A stretch of 64,000 nucleotides of DNA from Aselliscus stoliczkanus (taxonomy: Eukaryota > Chordata > Mammalia > Chiroptera > Hipposideridae), in contig CM066731.1 of NCBI GenBank assembly GCA_033961575.1, positions 81,861,501 to 81,925,500 of the forward strand, read 5' to 3'. Below are positions 43,665 to 55,146 of the stretch, in pieces; the stretch's first letter is position 1; each line of letters begins with the position of its first letter. The translations under genes and the position numbers were made by a program. The notes under the pieces are model-generated. The model had not been told where the DNA came from. It did no database searches and saw only the letters and a list, made by a program, of their open reading frames with translations.

Positions 43665-45695
43665 CAAATATTTCCTATTAACTTAAAACATAGAAGATTC
43701 AGAATTTTACAAGACAGGCTATTTACTAAATACTAATAAACTCATAAATCAAAGTTAATGTGGCATTTCCAAAGAGAAAAATTTTAAATCAGATAGAAAT
43801 TTCTACCTGATGCCTTTAAAAGGCATTCTCACCATTAGTTCTTTTTTTAAAAAAAGAAAGGAAGCAGAAAGTATTTAAATCCCTCCCCCAATATTTTGAG
43901 AAAGGAGAAAACTGAAAGAAGAACAGAGAGAAGAAAATGACCATTACTACTTATACTTATGAATTTGAAGTCCATAGATTTAAATTACTCTATTTAATCA
44001 CAAATAATCCCTTACATATTGCCTGGGCAATCATAGTTCCCTACTGGCTTGCAACAATCACTAGAAATCCCCAATCCTAATGGGAAATGAGTACGTGCTT
44101 CCTTCAATTTCCAAAATCATTTCTAAATCTTCTTTCAGAATCGTACTAGACTGGTTGAGAAGCTAAATCAGAAAAAGGGAAAACCTTTTTTTCTCAGAAA
44201 TTAATATTCCTCTGGCCTATTTTTTTCTTTAGTAAGGCACTTTAGTTGGCGGGCTAATGACAATTTTATATCCATGCAAGCATCTGGAGTTAACTTACTA
44301 ACTCTAGGATTTCACCTGCAGAGCTGAAAAGGCGATTGTTCTAGTTCCACAAAGAGTCAAATCTAAAACTTTTGGCTTTTTCACTACAATTGTCTGCATG
44401 AGAGGCCAGCATGCACTTCAGACCTTAATCAAGCATCACATATACCCTATTGAGCATACCTAGCATAGGAAGCCATTCTAAACCAGTCACTAGTCATTTG
44501 TTCCACTACCTTAAAACCTAGTGCTGTTTCTCCTCCACACTACACTACCTTTTTTAAAAAGCTCCTACAAATTCTACTTTCCTAGTATCAGCGTCTCCAT
44601 CAACAACCCTTCATACTTCAAACATGAGGTAATACGAAACTTCTTTCCAGTCTCTTACTCAAGCAATCTCAAGCTTTTCACCACATATCTAATGATATTT
44701 TAATGGAATAGTACACAAAACTCCTAAGACTCTTAACAAATAAGAAGTGAAATGAAAACTATCCTCACAAAGTATCACATACTGGAATGTCTAACAAACT
44801 CTGAAGAAGCCCTTTACAGAAAGAAAATTAAAATGCCTCAAAAGTCTTCCAGAATCAACAACCCTAAAAATGTTTCGTCCAGTGTAAAAAGATAATAAAT
44901 ATTCATAACAATGATTTTAAAACACTTTAAGAAATTCTACATCTTTATAATCCATTATTTTAAAAATGTATAAGGTACATACCTAGTACATTCTAAATTA
45001 TTTAATTAACAGAACAGTCGTTTAAATAAACTATCCAATTCCCTAATCTCTCACTCTGTGACTTTAAGGCTTCGTAGAGCTTATTCAACTATGCATTATT
45101 TCAGCACCCAGGCTACCACCTTGCACAAAAGCCTTTTTTTAAACTGCATTTTGGGTAAATGAGTGTGTACTAAAAAAGTTTGTGGGGAGGGAAGAGCATT
45201 GTTGAAAATCCAATGAAGCTTACATCAAATAGTCTATTTTACAGCTTAGTTATATAAATCTTTTAATGCAGAACAAAGACATGAGAAAGAGATCTGATAT
45301 TAATAAATAGCTCAGAAAGAAACTCAACTCCTGCAAAGCCATGACTACATTTTCCTCCCCTCAAAAAAAAAATGCCTGCAAGAAATAAGTTAACCCCTTT
45401 CAAATATACTGCATTGTTTCACACTGTGAGTTAGAAGTATTTATAACTGCAAAAAAATCTACCCCAAATTTGAATGTAATTACAACATCCTGTCTTGAAA
45501 TAAAGATTACAGTATAGGAAAAACCTCCCCTGAGAAGACTTCAGGAGCAAAGAGATAGGCAGTCAAGAGCTGAGGGATATGAAGCAAGCCCTTTGCCCTT
45601 TTCCTCACTTCATTTCATTACAATTTCTGCAAGCATACCAAACTGTGGAGGACGTATTTGTTTTGAGGAAAGTGAGTAGTGTTTTGAAAAGTACA
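43665..45695. other. Intron 2 interval, no recognised feature
   Basis: AT-rich unique-looking sequence of about 2 kb. No splice-bounded coding frame was noticed. Confidence 0.5.
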
Positions 45696-45702
45696 GAGAA
45701 GT

Positions 45703-45822
45703 GGGCCGGCCGAGTGGCGCGGTGGTTAAGCGCTGGCTTGGGAAACCAGCGGCCCCAGTTCGGGTCCCACATATGAGGGCCAGTGACACTGCCCTAAAAA
45801 AAAAAAAAAAAAAAAAAACCAA
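45703..45822 (+). mobile_element. Short tRNA-headed SINE (type A)
   Basis: The TSD is AAAAGTACAGAGAAGT on both sides, with a long pure A tail. It is about 400 bp from exon 2. Confidence 0.94.
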
Positions 45823-46221
45823 AAAAGTACAGAGAAGTAAAAGTCTTACAGTATACATGTAAGTATCGTTCTAGTTCCCAAAGATTCTCATTTCTTTAAT
45901 AGTTGCTCAACAAGTATGGTGAGAAATTCGCCACAGTACAGAATGTACTGCCATTGTAAAGAACAAACATAAACACACACACAAATGACTTGCACCATTA
46001 ACCACCTTGTTATTTAAATGTTTAGGTCACTGTCACTAATTATAGAGAAACACTATCATGCCAGGTATCTAAGGTTACTTGATTCATGTACCTGTATGTT
46101 ACAGGGCTTGATCCATACTAATCCATATTACCTAATTCCCCCGGGGGAAGTTACCCAGTAGAAAGTGCAAATGAAGGAAGTGATCTTACATAGAATTTGC
46201 CTGTCATCAAGCCCTACGTAC

Positions 46222-46408
46222 CGGCAAGTCCACACTGACATCAGTACCATCCAGAAGGGACACCCGACAAGTGATGATGGACTTGGCATCTCCAGCAGCA
46301 GGAATGTGCGTGGCAGCTCGTTGAGCTTCTCGGAGCCGTTCCTTCTCAGCATGTTTACGCATTGACCGACGCCCCAGTGTTCTACGGAAGAAACTCAGCA
46401 TTTTGTCA
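46222..46408 (-). CDS. EPB41L5: EPB41L5 exon 2 (first coding exon), residues 1-60
   Basis: The acceptor TTTTTTAG ends at 46409. A 7-nt untranslated stretch precedes the ATG at 46401-46399. Sixty codons run to DLP at 46222, followed by donor GTACGT. The basic N-terminus ([20 protein letters not shown]) leads into the first strand of the FERM F1 lobe ([20 protein letters not shown]). I chose this start because the motif is the conserved N-terminus of the family member as I recall it, and no in-frame ATG precedes it within the exon. Residue 39 is Ala where I recall Ser in human. Confidence 0.95.
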
Positions 46409-46868
46409 CTAAAAAATCAGAGAGAAAAAGATATCAGAAGACTTTCCACAATTTGCAGTCAGACAAATGGTGTTATTTAGTAAAGTCCTATGGACATTAG
46501 TAGATCTATTATTTAAAAGGGCTCCTGGTTAAGTAAATTTGAAAAAAATAATTTAAACTGGCTACTTCAAAGTTTTTAAAGATGTTACATAAAATAGAGC
46601 TATGGCTTACAGCATTTCTAAACTTACTGGACTATTTTATAAGGAGCTGATCTGATAGGAGAGGGCAAACATTTATGAAGTTCATCAGGTCTTTTGAATC
46701 AATAAATTATATGTAAAATAGCCATACATCCCTAGAAACATAAGACAATGCCATCCATTAAGGTAATCTTTTATGGTAATAACAATCCTAAAAAGTTCCA
46801 TTTCTCTTCTGATCTTTCATAACAAAAATACAAAAATAACCACCTATTTCAACTAAAATACAAATATA

Positions 46869-47316
46869 GGGCCAGCCAAGTAGCTCGCTGGTTAAGAGTT
46901 GGCTTGGAAGCACGGGCTCTGAGCAGCAGGGCCACCAGTTCGGATCCCACATGGGCCAGTGACACTGCCCTCTACAGATAAGATGGTGAACAACAGCTTC
47001 ACCTGGAGCTGGGCTGCTGGGAGACACCAGCGACAGCATAGCTGCAGCCCCTGCTGCAGTGGGCTGCCATAGGCTACAGTGAGTGGCTGGCAGCCAGCAT
47101 GAGCGGCCGGCAGCCTGTGTGAGCTGCTGTCCAATGACGGGCAACCAACTGCCTAGCCCAGGAAGAGCGCAATGATAATACCAACATGGGCCAGTGAAGC
47201 GGCATCCTCCACAACTAGACTGATGAACAAAAAGGACAGCAACTTGTCTGTTTCCCTTACCCAATTCCCTAACACTGTTTCCTCCCCCAATTTCCCTGAT
47301 AAAATCTTTAAAAAAT
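46869..47316 (+). mobile_element. Type B SINE, variant body
   Basis: The TSD is AAAATACAAATATA at 46855-46868 and 47317-47330. It lies in intron 1, just upstream of exon 2. Confidence 0.92.
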
Positions 47317-47334
47317 AAAATACAAATATAATTC

Positions 47335-48030
47335 AAATATAAGTTTTTATCAAATATTCTATTATTACTTAGAGATTTTAATTACTAATTAATATAAGCA
47401 ATTCTTTATAATATCAAATAATTGTTACTTCTTTCCTTATTAAGAACAGTAAGGTTAATCAAAATAATTAAAATAGGTATTAGTAATTTTAAAAATATAG
47501 CACCCATAAAATGGAAATACCATAAAAACTACCTTGGTATCCTAATGTTTAAATTTACAAAGCTAAAAGTTTGAGAAAAATAAGGACATATAACTAAGTC
47601 AACAAATAAACAAAAAAGACAATTATAAGTTCCAGAGAAAATAAGAAGTTGTGCGGAACAGGGAACGTAATCACAGTACACTACATGACTCAGCTAATAG
47701 TTTAGTCATAAAACTATAAACACTAAATATTGATCTAACCATACCTCTAAAGTAACTGTAACCGAGTGAAGGTGTATAATATAGGTAAATGTGGAGAACT
47801 AATTCCTCATCTTGCCTAGTAAGAATTCAACAGATAATTCCTAAAACTAAAACTCAAGAAGTGGCAATAAGAGCATGTTATTTAAAATGTGACTGGCTGT
47901 TTGCTTTTGAGGATGGAGCAAAATTCAGGATAGTCTGATATTCAAAAGAAGCCTTCCCAGTAGAGGATTCTTTCAAGCAGATACATTTACAAACTTGATA
48001 AAAATAAAACCTAATTAAAAATAAATACTA
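47335..48030. other. Intron 1 interval, no recognised feature
   Basis: Very AT-rich, no coding or repeat signal recognised. Confidence 0.5.
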
Positions 48031-48033
48031 TCA

Positions 48034-48271
48034 TGGGACTGGCCAAGTGGCTCAGTTGGTTAAGAGCGTGAGCTCTGAGCAACAGGGTCGCCGGTTTGAT
48101 TCCCACATGGGCCAGTGAGCTGCGCCTGACCTGAGCTGCCCTGAGTTGTAGACAGGTGGCTAGATGGTGACTGGACTTGGAGCAGAGCTAGCTGTGCCCT
48201 GCACATCTAAGATTTAAGGACACAGGCTGTTCCCCTTCCCCAATTCCCCAATAAAATCTTTAAAAATAAAT
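48034..48271 (+). mobile_element. Type C SINE, single head with 3' body
   Basis: One tRNA module, then GACTGGACTTGGAGCAGAGC and the CCCAATAAAATCTTT end. The TSD is AAATAAATACTATCA. Confidence 0.9.
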
Positions 48272-48774
48272 AAATAAATACTATCACAAAAAATAAACGT
48301 CTACAAATTAAAGGTTATTGTACACATATTACAAGTATGGACATTCCTATATAATTTGGTAAAATGGCAAAGCCGTGATACTTCTCATTATGTGTTCACC
48401 TGCTTAGATCTTAAGGAAGTAACTGAAATTTTAGATAGCAAATAGCTTTTTAAATTTACAAAGCACTCATACATTAACATCTGGCCCCAGTCTCTATCTC
48501 TCCAGATTTATTTTCAAGCACTGCTCCTTTACACCTTGCTATCCAGCCTCATTTCAGCTGCCTATGAAAGGTCATACTTGTTATCCCAGTTCTAAAGCCC
48601 TTATGTAACAGAATCCCTCCTTATTCCTTTTAATTCAACTCCACCTATATCTCTACTGAGAAACAGTTCCACTAACCTTGAAAATATTTTACTGTTTCAC
48701 TAATCAGATTTTAATTATTCATTTACATGTCTGCCTCCTTTACTGTAAGCCTCTTGAGGAAATATTAATAATTC

Positions 48775-48995
48775 CTACCCAGCACATTTCATCATCAAGT
48801 GCAACAAATGTTTACTAAATAATCTTACTTGGTCCTCAGAAAAATTCCCCAAAGTACTGTCTTATTTTCATGACAAGGGTCAAAGAAATTAAACAATTGG
48901 CCAAGTTCATTATTTAACAAATAGTGAAGACAGGGGCTTAAACTATAATTTCCTGACTCCAAATCTTGATCTTTTTCTCTATTACATCATAGCAC
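48775..48995 (+). repeat. MIR element
   Basis: Ordered matches to MIR: CAACAAATGTTTACTAAATA, ATTAAACAATTGGCCAAGTT, then AGACAGGGGCTTAAACTATA and CTGACTCCAAATCTTGATCT. Confidence 0.7.
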
Positions 48996-49192
48996 CATTC
49001 ATGTAAAACTCACATTTTAGAGATAAGAAATTATCAAAGGCCACAGCTAAAAAGAAGCTGAATTAAAATACAAACAAAACATACATGAATTTATTTTCTT
49101 TAAAATTTAGCTTATTCAACAAATAGCAAAGGAGAAAATCAATAGATGCAAAGGAAACTACAGATTAAAAGAGACTTGAAACGTGTCAAACA

Positions 49193-49295
49193 GGGCCGGC
49201 CGAGTGGCGCAGTGGTTGCAGTGGTTACGTGCTGGCTTGGGAAGCCTGCGGCCCTGGTTTGGGTCCCACATATGAGGGCCAGTAACACTGCCCTC

Positions 49296-49322
<27 letters not shown>
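49193..49322 (+). mobile_element. Short tRNA-headed SINE (type A) with small head duplication
   Basis: The TSD is AAACGTGTCAAACA/AAACGTATCAAACA. The head carries a repeated GCAGTGGTT, an unusual 9-bp internal duplication between the A and B boxes. Confidence 0.92.
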
Positions 49323-49326
<4 letters not shown>

Positions 49327-49379
49327 GTATCAAACATATATGTGTGAACCTATTTTAGATCCTAATTCAAATAAACTTT

Positions 49380-49510
49380 TTTTTTTAAGTTGTCAGATGT
49401 TATCATTGGGGGAAGCTAGGTGTAAGATATAATGGGAACACTGCACTATTATTATAACTACTACGTAAGATTAAAATTATTTCAAAATTAAAAAATTTTA
49501 AGTCACACGT
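49380..49510 (+). mobile_element. Possible L1-type 3' end
   Basis: GGGGGAAGCTAGGTGTAAGA, CACTGCACTATTATTATAAC and TTTCAAAATTAAAAAATT resemble a common old mammalian LINE 3' end. Confidence 0.4.
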
Positions 49511-49516
49511 TTGTTA

Positions 49517-49540
49517 TTTTATATATATATATATATATAA
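49517..49540. repeat. (TA)n microsatellite
   Basis: About 11 TA units. Confidence 0.9.
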
Positions 49541-49544
49541 AACT

Positions 49545-50420
49545 TATAACAAGTCTTGCATAACCAGTTGATGCTTTGAACTAGATGCATTTGTAAATAT
49601 AATAAAAATAAAAGCTGAAATATTAAAATATCAACATAGTCAAAAATAATTCAATAGCTATATAAATTGAGGATTAAATCCTCAGTTTACAAATATGCAT
49701 ATTCTTATGGAATTATGTAAACTAGCAAAGGCATGACAGTTGACTTTTGAACTTACCAAGGATATAAATTATACACATTTGAACACTGACTAGACTATTT
49801 ATATGATAACCAAGGAATTAATGCCATTTTTATTCTAGATATAACAGTGGTGTTAATAAGTTTTGAAAAAAAGAGTCCTTATCTTTTGAAAATACACACT
49901 GAAATATTTATAAAAGAAATAATGTGATGTCTAGTATTTGCATCAAAATAATACAAGGGAGCTAAGTGGGAATAGAGATGAAACCAACTGGCCAGATAAC
50001 TGGTGAAGCTGGATGATGATACACGGCAGGATTACTGTACTCTTCTGACTACTTCTGTATATGTTGAATTTTCCCATAATAAAAAAGTTTTTTTAAGGGA
50101 AAAAAATGTTCAAAACACACTACAACTTTGTGGTTCCTAAGAAACAAATAAATGATAAAACAAGTTTTCTGACCTTCCCCTTATCCTACACCTTAAAAAG
50201 ACCGACTCACTAACCTGCTAAGGAAAAACAGCTTCTTTCACTTAGAATTTTAATAACTACATATTTTAAACTATAAAACCAATCCCACAAATAAGTTCTT
50301 TTTACAAAAATATGAAAGCAACTTACACGAAAATAAATTTCATAGCCTAAAGATTTAAAGTGAAACAAATGAATACTAGATGGAAACAAATAGTATATGA
50401 GGGTGAAGGGCTTTTAAAAA
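49545..50420. other. Intron 1 interval; old LINE-like 3' end near 49990-50090
   Basis: GATAACTGGTGAAGCTGGAT, TACTTCTGTATATGTTGAAT and TTTTCCCATAATAAAAAAGT resemble an old mammalian LINE 3' terminus. Nothing else was recognised. Confidence 0.4.
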
Positions 50421-50426
50421 ATTTTC

Positions 50427-50600
50427 AGAGGGCAGCTAGTTAGCTCAGGTGGTTAGAGCACACGCTCTTAACACCAAGGTTGCCAGTTCGATCTCCACAT
50501 GGGCTACTGAGCTGCGCCCTCCAATACTAGAATGAAAACAACCACTTGACTTGGAGCTTATGGGTCCTGGAAAAAACACACTTGTTAAAAAAAAAAAAAA
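50427..50600 (+). mobile_element. VES SINE (bat)
   Basis: The head is GTTAGCTCAGGTGGTTAGAG, then AAGGTTGCCAGTTCGATCTC. The body is ACTTGACTTGGAGCTTATGG, then GTCCTGGAAAAAACACAC. The final CCCCAAT module is lost. Confidence 0.85.
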
Positions 50601-50647
50601 ATTTTTTTTTGAAGGATTAATATGTAGTTTAATAAAGAACTACCACA

Positions 50648-51090
50648 GGGCCGGCCAAGTGGCGCATTGGTTAAGAGCTGGTCTTAGGATGCCAGCGGCC
50701 CCGGTTCAGATCCCACATATGAGGGCCAGTAACTCTGCCCTCTACAGCTAACAACAGCTCCACCTGGAGCTGGGCTGTGTGAGCCTCGGTCCCGGTGACG
50801 GTGTGGGCTGCAGCCCCTGCTGCAGTGGGCTGCCATGGGCTACAGTGAGCAGCTGGTAGCCAGCGCGAGCTGCCAATAGCCGTGGTGAGCAGCCGTCCAG
50901 AGGATGGCGACTGATCTGCCTCACCCGGGAAGAGCGCAATGACGATACAAACATGGGCCAGTGAAGCAACGTCCCCCGCAACTAGACTGAAGAACAAAAA
51001 GACAACTTGTCTGTTCCCTTTCCCCGATTCCCCAACGCTGTTCCCCTCCCCCAATTCCCCAATAAAATCTTTTAAAAAAATAAATAAATA
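50648..51090 (+). mobile_element. Long GC-rich SINE (type B)
   Basis: The TSD is AATAAAGAACTACCACA at 50631-50647 and 51091-51107. Full length. Confidence 0.94.
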
Positions 51091-51114
51091 AATAAAGAAC
51101 TACCACAAATCATT

Positions 51115-51900
51115 AAGATAAACAACCCAACAGTGAAACAAATGGGCAAGATTTGAAGAAACAAGATCTAAAAGGTGATATGCAATGAAAATATTCACTA
51201 AGATGTTCTACTTCAACTGTAACCAAGGAAATCCAAATTTAAAAAATACCATACTGGGGCCGGCCGAGTGGCGTATTGGTTGGGAGCTGGCTTGGGATGC
51301 CATCAGCCCCGGTTCAGATCCCACATTAAGGGCCAGTGACACAGCCCTCAAAAAAAACCAAAAATATCATGCTGTCATGTAAAAGACTAAAGGTAGCCAG
51401 TGTTTAAAAGGATATAGGAAAAATACACGGTTCTCTTTGGAGGGGGATTTGACCACACTAACAAAATTTTAACATGCATACCCTTTTGCTCAGAAATTCT
51501 ATTTCTGGTAAGATATTCTAAAGAAATAGCCACATATGCTTTAAGCTGTAGAAACAAGGATTTTTCAGGGCATAATTAACTTAAGAAAATTTTAAATATG
51601 TCCATTAACATGCAAGTAGTTAAATTATGGTACATACAATGGCATACAACACAACTGCTTTTAAAATACAACTGACTTAGACACAGAAGAACAAAATTCA
51701 TAAATGAAAAATGAAATCAGAGAAAAATGAATCTAGTTTTACCTAGCATTGGGGTGGGATACACACATATACATATATCTTACACAAAGGACTAGAAGGA
51801 CATGCAAACTGTTAAGTGAGGTTATCTCTGGAGAGGGTCACGTGTAAGTATTATACTTAAGTCTTCCATAATAAGAATATATGAACATATCAGAAGAGTT
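51115..51900 (+). mobile_element. Old L1 3'-region fragment
   Basis: AACAACCCAACAGTGAAACA, CAAATGGGCAAGATTTGAAG, CCTTTTGCTCAGAAATTCTA and TGGTACATACAATGGCATAC follow the old L1 end-of-ORF2/3'UTR order. A type A SINE interrupts it. Confidence 0.65.
51256..51360 (+). mobile_element. Short tRNA-headed SINE (type A)
   Basis: The TSD is AAAATACCATACTG/AAAATATCATGCTG. Confidence 0.9.
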
Positions 51901-51909
51901 TTTAAAATT

Positions 51910-53375
51910 TACTGTTAAAAAAAAGCTTTCCCATATTCACTTTTTTTCCCATGCCCCATTCCCACTTACATTCTTCATGGTGCAGCAGTGGATTTTTAGC
52001 AACCACGAATCTGATGCCTGTTTAAATATTTTTAATAGCCTTGCTCCCTGATCCAGCTCCTCCACCTGCCTGAGCTTTCTTGGCAGCCCACTTGCCCAGC
52101 TCTCATTCTTCTCTAAGTACCACTTCTGCTCAGTCCACAAGTCTTTTTTAAGTGCAGGCCTTTTTTTCCCCTTAACTATTCCATTTTTCTGGAATGTTCT
52201 TTTTCCACTTCAACTCTCCCACACTCCCCCATCCTTTTCTACTTTACATGGCTAACTTCAGATTTCTGGTTGAAATGTCTTTTCCTGAGAAAAGCATTCT
52301 CACCTCCTGAGTCTAAATTAGGTTTTCCTTTAGTACTCTTAGCCTTTTCTTTATAAAATTTAAAGAAACAGTAATTAAATACATAATTGTTTAATTACTT
52401 TTTTACTGGATACTTCCCTCCCTTCCAAGACACAAGGACAGGTGACTTAACCTTACTCATTCACCACTATGACCAAGTTGGCACAAAATCTGTTTAGGTG
52501 CTTACTAAAAAACTTGTCTGACACTAAAATGATACAGTGGACTTTTTGGATGTTAAGTTCTTACGGTTTTTAAAAAATTACTAGTTTTTAATCTAATTTT
52601 TCATCAATGAACAAAAGGTGTTTCCTTTACAATCATAAAAATACAAACTGCGTTTACTACTTAAATTAACTGGGTTTTTTAAAATATACATCTCAAACTC
52701 AAACGTTTGTCATGAAAGGTGTACACTTATTCACGACTGGGAGCCATTTGGTATGCAGCTGCTTTTTAATAAAGCACTATACCAATATGTAGCAAGTGCC
52801 ATAAAGACATTATCTCTTCCCTGTAATCTCAAAATATTTTTCTGAAAAAGACTGTAAGAGAATTTATTTGTAAAAGAACAATGCATCATAAGTTATACTG
52901 TGTAACATATCGTTTTCTAATGAAGTTTACCTAAAAAAAGAAAACTCTGCAAACTAGTTTATATGCACAAATAATCCACTATGTTTGGAGGGTTCAGCCA
53001 CCTGTTATGTTAGAAATAGTTATGGATAATTTTCTCCCTAATTCTTGAAAAAAGTACTTTTGATATTAATTTAAAATGTCAAACAGTTTAAAAGACGAGT
53101 CTCTTGCTCTGAAGCAGAAATCATGAGACTTGGTAACCATAAAGAGTGTGACAAATACAATTCATGTTTACACGCCAAGAAGCCATCATTAACGCGCCCC
53201 TGCCACGGGTGGGGTCATTCCTAGGAACACTTCGGCCTCACCATTTCCAAGGGGCTGAAGTGATAGTCAAACGCAAATTAGCTCCAAAAGTGAGCTCGAG
53301 TTTTTGTTATAAGACCACAACACACAAGGCTTGTTTTTCTTCCTGGACCTGCCCTATCCATGCACTGCACCAGCT
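51910..53375. other. Intron 1 promoter-proximal interval, no recognised feature
   Basis: No coding or recent repeat signal. GC content rises from about 53160 toward the CpG island. Confidence 0.5.
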
Positions 53376-53379
53376 GGAT

Positions 53380-54060
53380 GAGTAAAGCTCCGTCTCGCAG
53401 GTGAAGGGCGCCCGCCACCCCGCGCCACCCCGGCTGCCCGCGAGCAAGGCTCCCGCCCGCCGGCCCGCGCCACCCCCGGCTCCCGCCCGCCGGCCCCGCA
53501 CTTAGACCAGCTTAGCCCCGAGCGCTCCGCTCCAGCAGCGCCGCGCAGTATCGCCCGAAACTCAGCGGCTCGATCCCATTGGCCGTCGGCGCGCCTCCCC
53601 TCTCGGCGAGTTTAATATTTTGCCGGCCAGACCAGGAAGCCCCGGGCGGCCAGAAGATCCCGGGGCGAGGCTGCAGCCCCCGCCGTGAGCGAAGAGGGGG
53701 TCACCGGAGCTGTGAGGGGCGCGGGGCTTGGAGAGAGCTGGGCGCGGACAGGGCGGCCGGGGCTGCTGGGCCTCGCTCCTACCTGGACTTGGACGACGGC
53801 GCAGCGGCGACAGAAGGGAGAGATCCCGGGCGAGTGTGAGGAGGGGGCGGCTCCTCCCGAGATGCCAAGAAATGGCGGCCTGAGGCGCGAACCGACCCCA
53901 CGTTAATCCCTCGGAGGACCCTGGCGGCCCTCCGGCCCGCCCCTTAAAGCTCCCCCTAAGCTCCGCCCCGAAGGCGGGGCGCGCCTCTCTTAAAGGGGCA
54001 ATGACACCGCCCCGGAAATTGCCCGGCTAGGTGAGACTTCGTTTAAAGGAGCGATGCCCT
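53380..54060 (-). promoter_or_regulatory. EPB41L5: CpG-island promoter of EPB41L5 with untranslated exon 1
   Basis: A dense CpG, GC-rich block stands out sharply from the AT-rich surroundings and lies about 7 kb upstream of coding exon 2, where a promoter is expected. Visible elements are an inverted CCAAT box (ATTGG, 53578-53582), an AT-rich TTTAATATTT (53611-53620), and a palindromic GC-box pair (CCGCCCCGAAGGCGGGG, 53963-53979). Three TTAAAGGGGCAATG-like motifs lie further upstream. The transcription start and exon 1 donor cannot be fixed by eye. Bidirectional activity is possible, but I see no plus-strand gene. Confidence 0.75.
53961..53981. promoter_or_regulatory. Palindromic GC-box (Sp1/KLF-type) pair
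   Basis: CTCCGCCCCG and AAGGCGGGGCG form a near-perfect inverted repeat inside the CpG island. Two back-to-back GC boxes of this kind are typical Sp1/KLF sites. Function is inferred from motif and position only. Confidence 0.5.
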
Positions 54061-54131
54061 GCTCGGCTTCCCCATCTATTACAGAACCTGCGCTAGTGGC
54101 CTTTCGACCGCGGCTCATTTAAAGGGGTGCT

Positions 54132-54254
54132 GACGTGGCGCGGTGGTTAAGCGCTGGCTTGGGACGCCAGCGACCCCGGTTCTGGTCCCACATATGAGGG
54201 CCAGTGACACTGCCCTCAAAATAAATAAATAAATAAATAAATAATAAAAAAATA
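54132..54254 (+). mobile_element. Type A SINE in the CpG-island shore
   Basis: The head lacks its first ~12 bases (starts at GTGGCGCGGTGGTTAAGCGC). The body is near consensus and the tail is (AAAT)n. Flanks AAAGGGGTGCTG / AAACGGGCGCTG are a probable diverged TSD. Confidence 0.85.
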
Positions 54255-54399
54255 AACGGGCGCTGCCGAAACCCAGGCTTGACGACAGACCTCCACCCCT
54301 CGCAGGCCCGCAGCTAGCTTCAAAATTAGTCCTATCACATAGGCGGCTTAGCGGTGTGAGAGTCCAGCGTCAGATGCTGCTAGATTTGTTCATCCATTA

Positions 54400-54672
54400 G
54401 TTCAAGTCATTAATTCAGCAAATATTTATGTCCTTTCTGTTAAAGGAATCACTCTAGTAGGGAGAAAGTCTGTAAACAACTACATGTGACATGGTAATAA
54501 GTGTCATGGAGAAAAATAAAAGAAGGAACGGGAAAGAGGAGATTGCTATTTAACATAGTGGGGTCAGGGAGATCCTTCTCCCTACATTTAATTTATGGAG
54601 GTGCCTAATATGCACCAGGCTGTGTTCTAGACACGATATACAACAGATAAAACAGTCAAAAATCCCTCATGC
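54400..54672. repeat. Possible old interspersed repeat
   Basis: AATTCAGCAAATATTTATGT, GTAATAAGTGTCATGGAGAA and CACCAGGCTGTGTTCTAGAC resemble an old mammalian repeat that continues past the SINE to about 55600 (GTAGGGCCTTGTTGCCTCTG). Family not named. Confidence 0.35.
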
Positions 54673-54674
54673 AG

Positions 54675-55146
54675 GGCCAGCCGAGTACCTCAGTAGGTTA
54701 AGAGCTTACTCAAGAGTGTGAGATCTGAGCAACAGCGTCACCTGTTGGATTCCCTCATGGGCCTAAGCTGAGCTGCTGCTGAGCTGCCAACAGGTGGCAG
54801 GATGGCTCAGCTGATAAGAGCACTGCTCCTAACAAGGTTGCCTGTTCAACATGGCGGGCTACGCCCACCCACAACTAAGACTGAACTCAGCACCTTGAAC
54901 TGAGCTGTTGCCCGGATTGCTCAGTGGATAGAGCGTGCGCTCTTAAAATTGAGGCTGCTTGTTCAACTTCCACATGGGATGGTGGCTATGCCCCTCCGCA
55001 AGTAATTGAACACAGCGTTTTGAGCTAATTGGCGTGACTGGACTTGGAGCTGAGCTTGCTGCGCCCTCCACAGCTAAGATTGAAGGACAACAACTTGGCT
55101 GTTCCCCTCCCCCGATTCCCCAATAAAAAAATCTTAAAAAAAAAAA
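54675..55146 (+). mobile_element. Trimeric type C SINE
   Basis: Three tRNA-like modules lie at about 54685, 54801 and 54918 (TTGCTCAGTGGATAGAGCGT). The TSD is AAAAATCCCTCATGCAG. Confidence 0.9.

Larger units (their letters stand above)
1..53600 (-). other. EPB41L5: EPB41L5 gene, 5' part (promoter to intron 11)
   Basis: Ten exons in correct order and phase on the minus strand encode residues 1-291 of a FERM protein of the band 4.1 superfamily. The start [20 protein letters not shown] and the block [20 protein letters not shown] identify EPB41L5 (YMO1/Lulu) rather than EPB41L4B. In the family, EPB41L5 is a cortical adaptor that binds Crumbs-complex proteins and activates p114RhoGEF to control actomyosin, junctions and epithelial-mesenchymal transition. 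Phases sum exactly (180+105+43+79+45+53+121+88+89+70 coding nt = 873). Every intron is GT-AG. Intron 8 is only 134 bp, while introns 1, 2, 3 and 7 are expanded by retrotransposons. The C-terminal half lies outside the window to the left. The untranslated first exon lies in or near the CpG island but its donor was not resolved. Confidence 0.95.

Noticed and set aside
53579..53906. Plus-strand frames in the CpG island
   Set aside because: GC-rich promoter DNA. No Kozak, splice or domain support.
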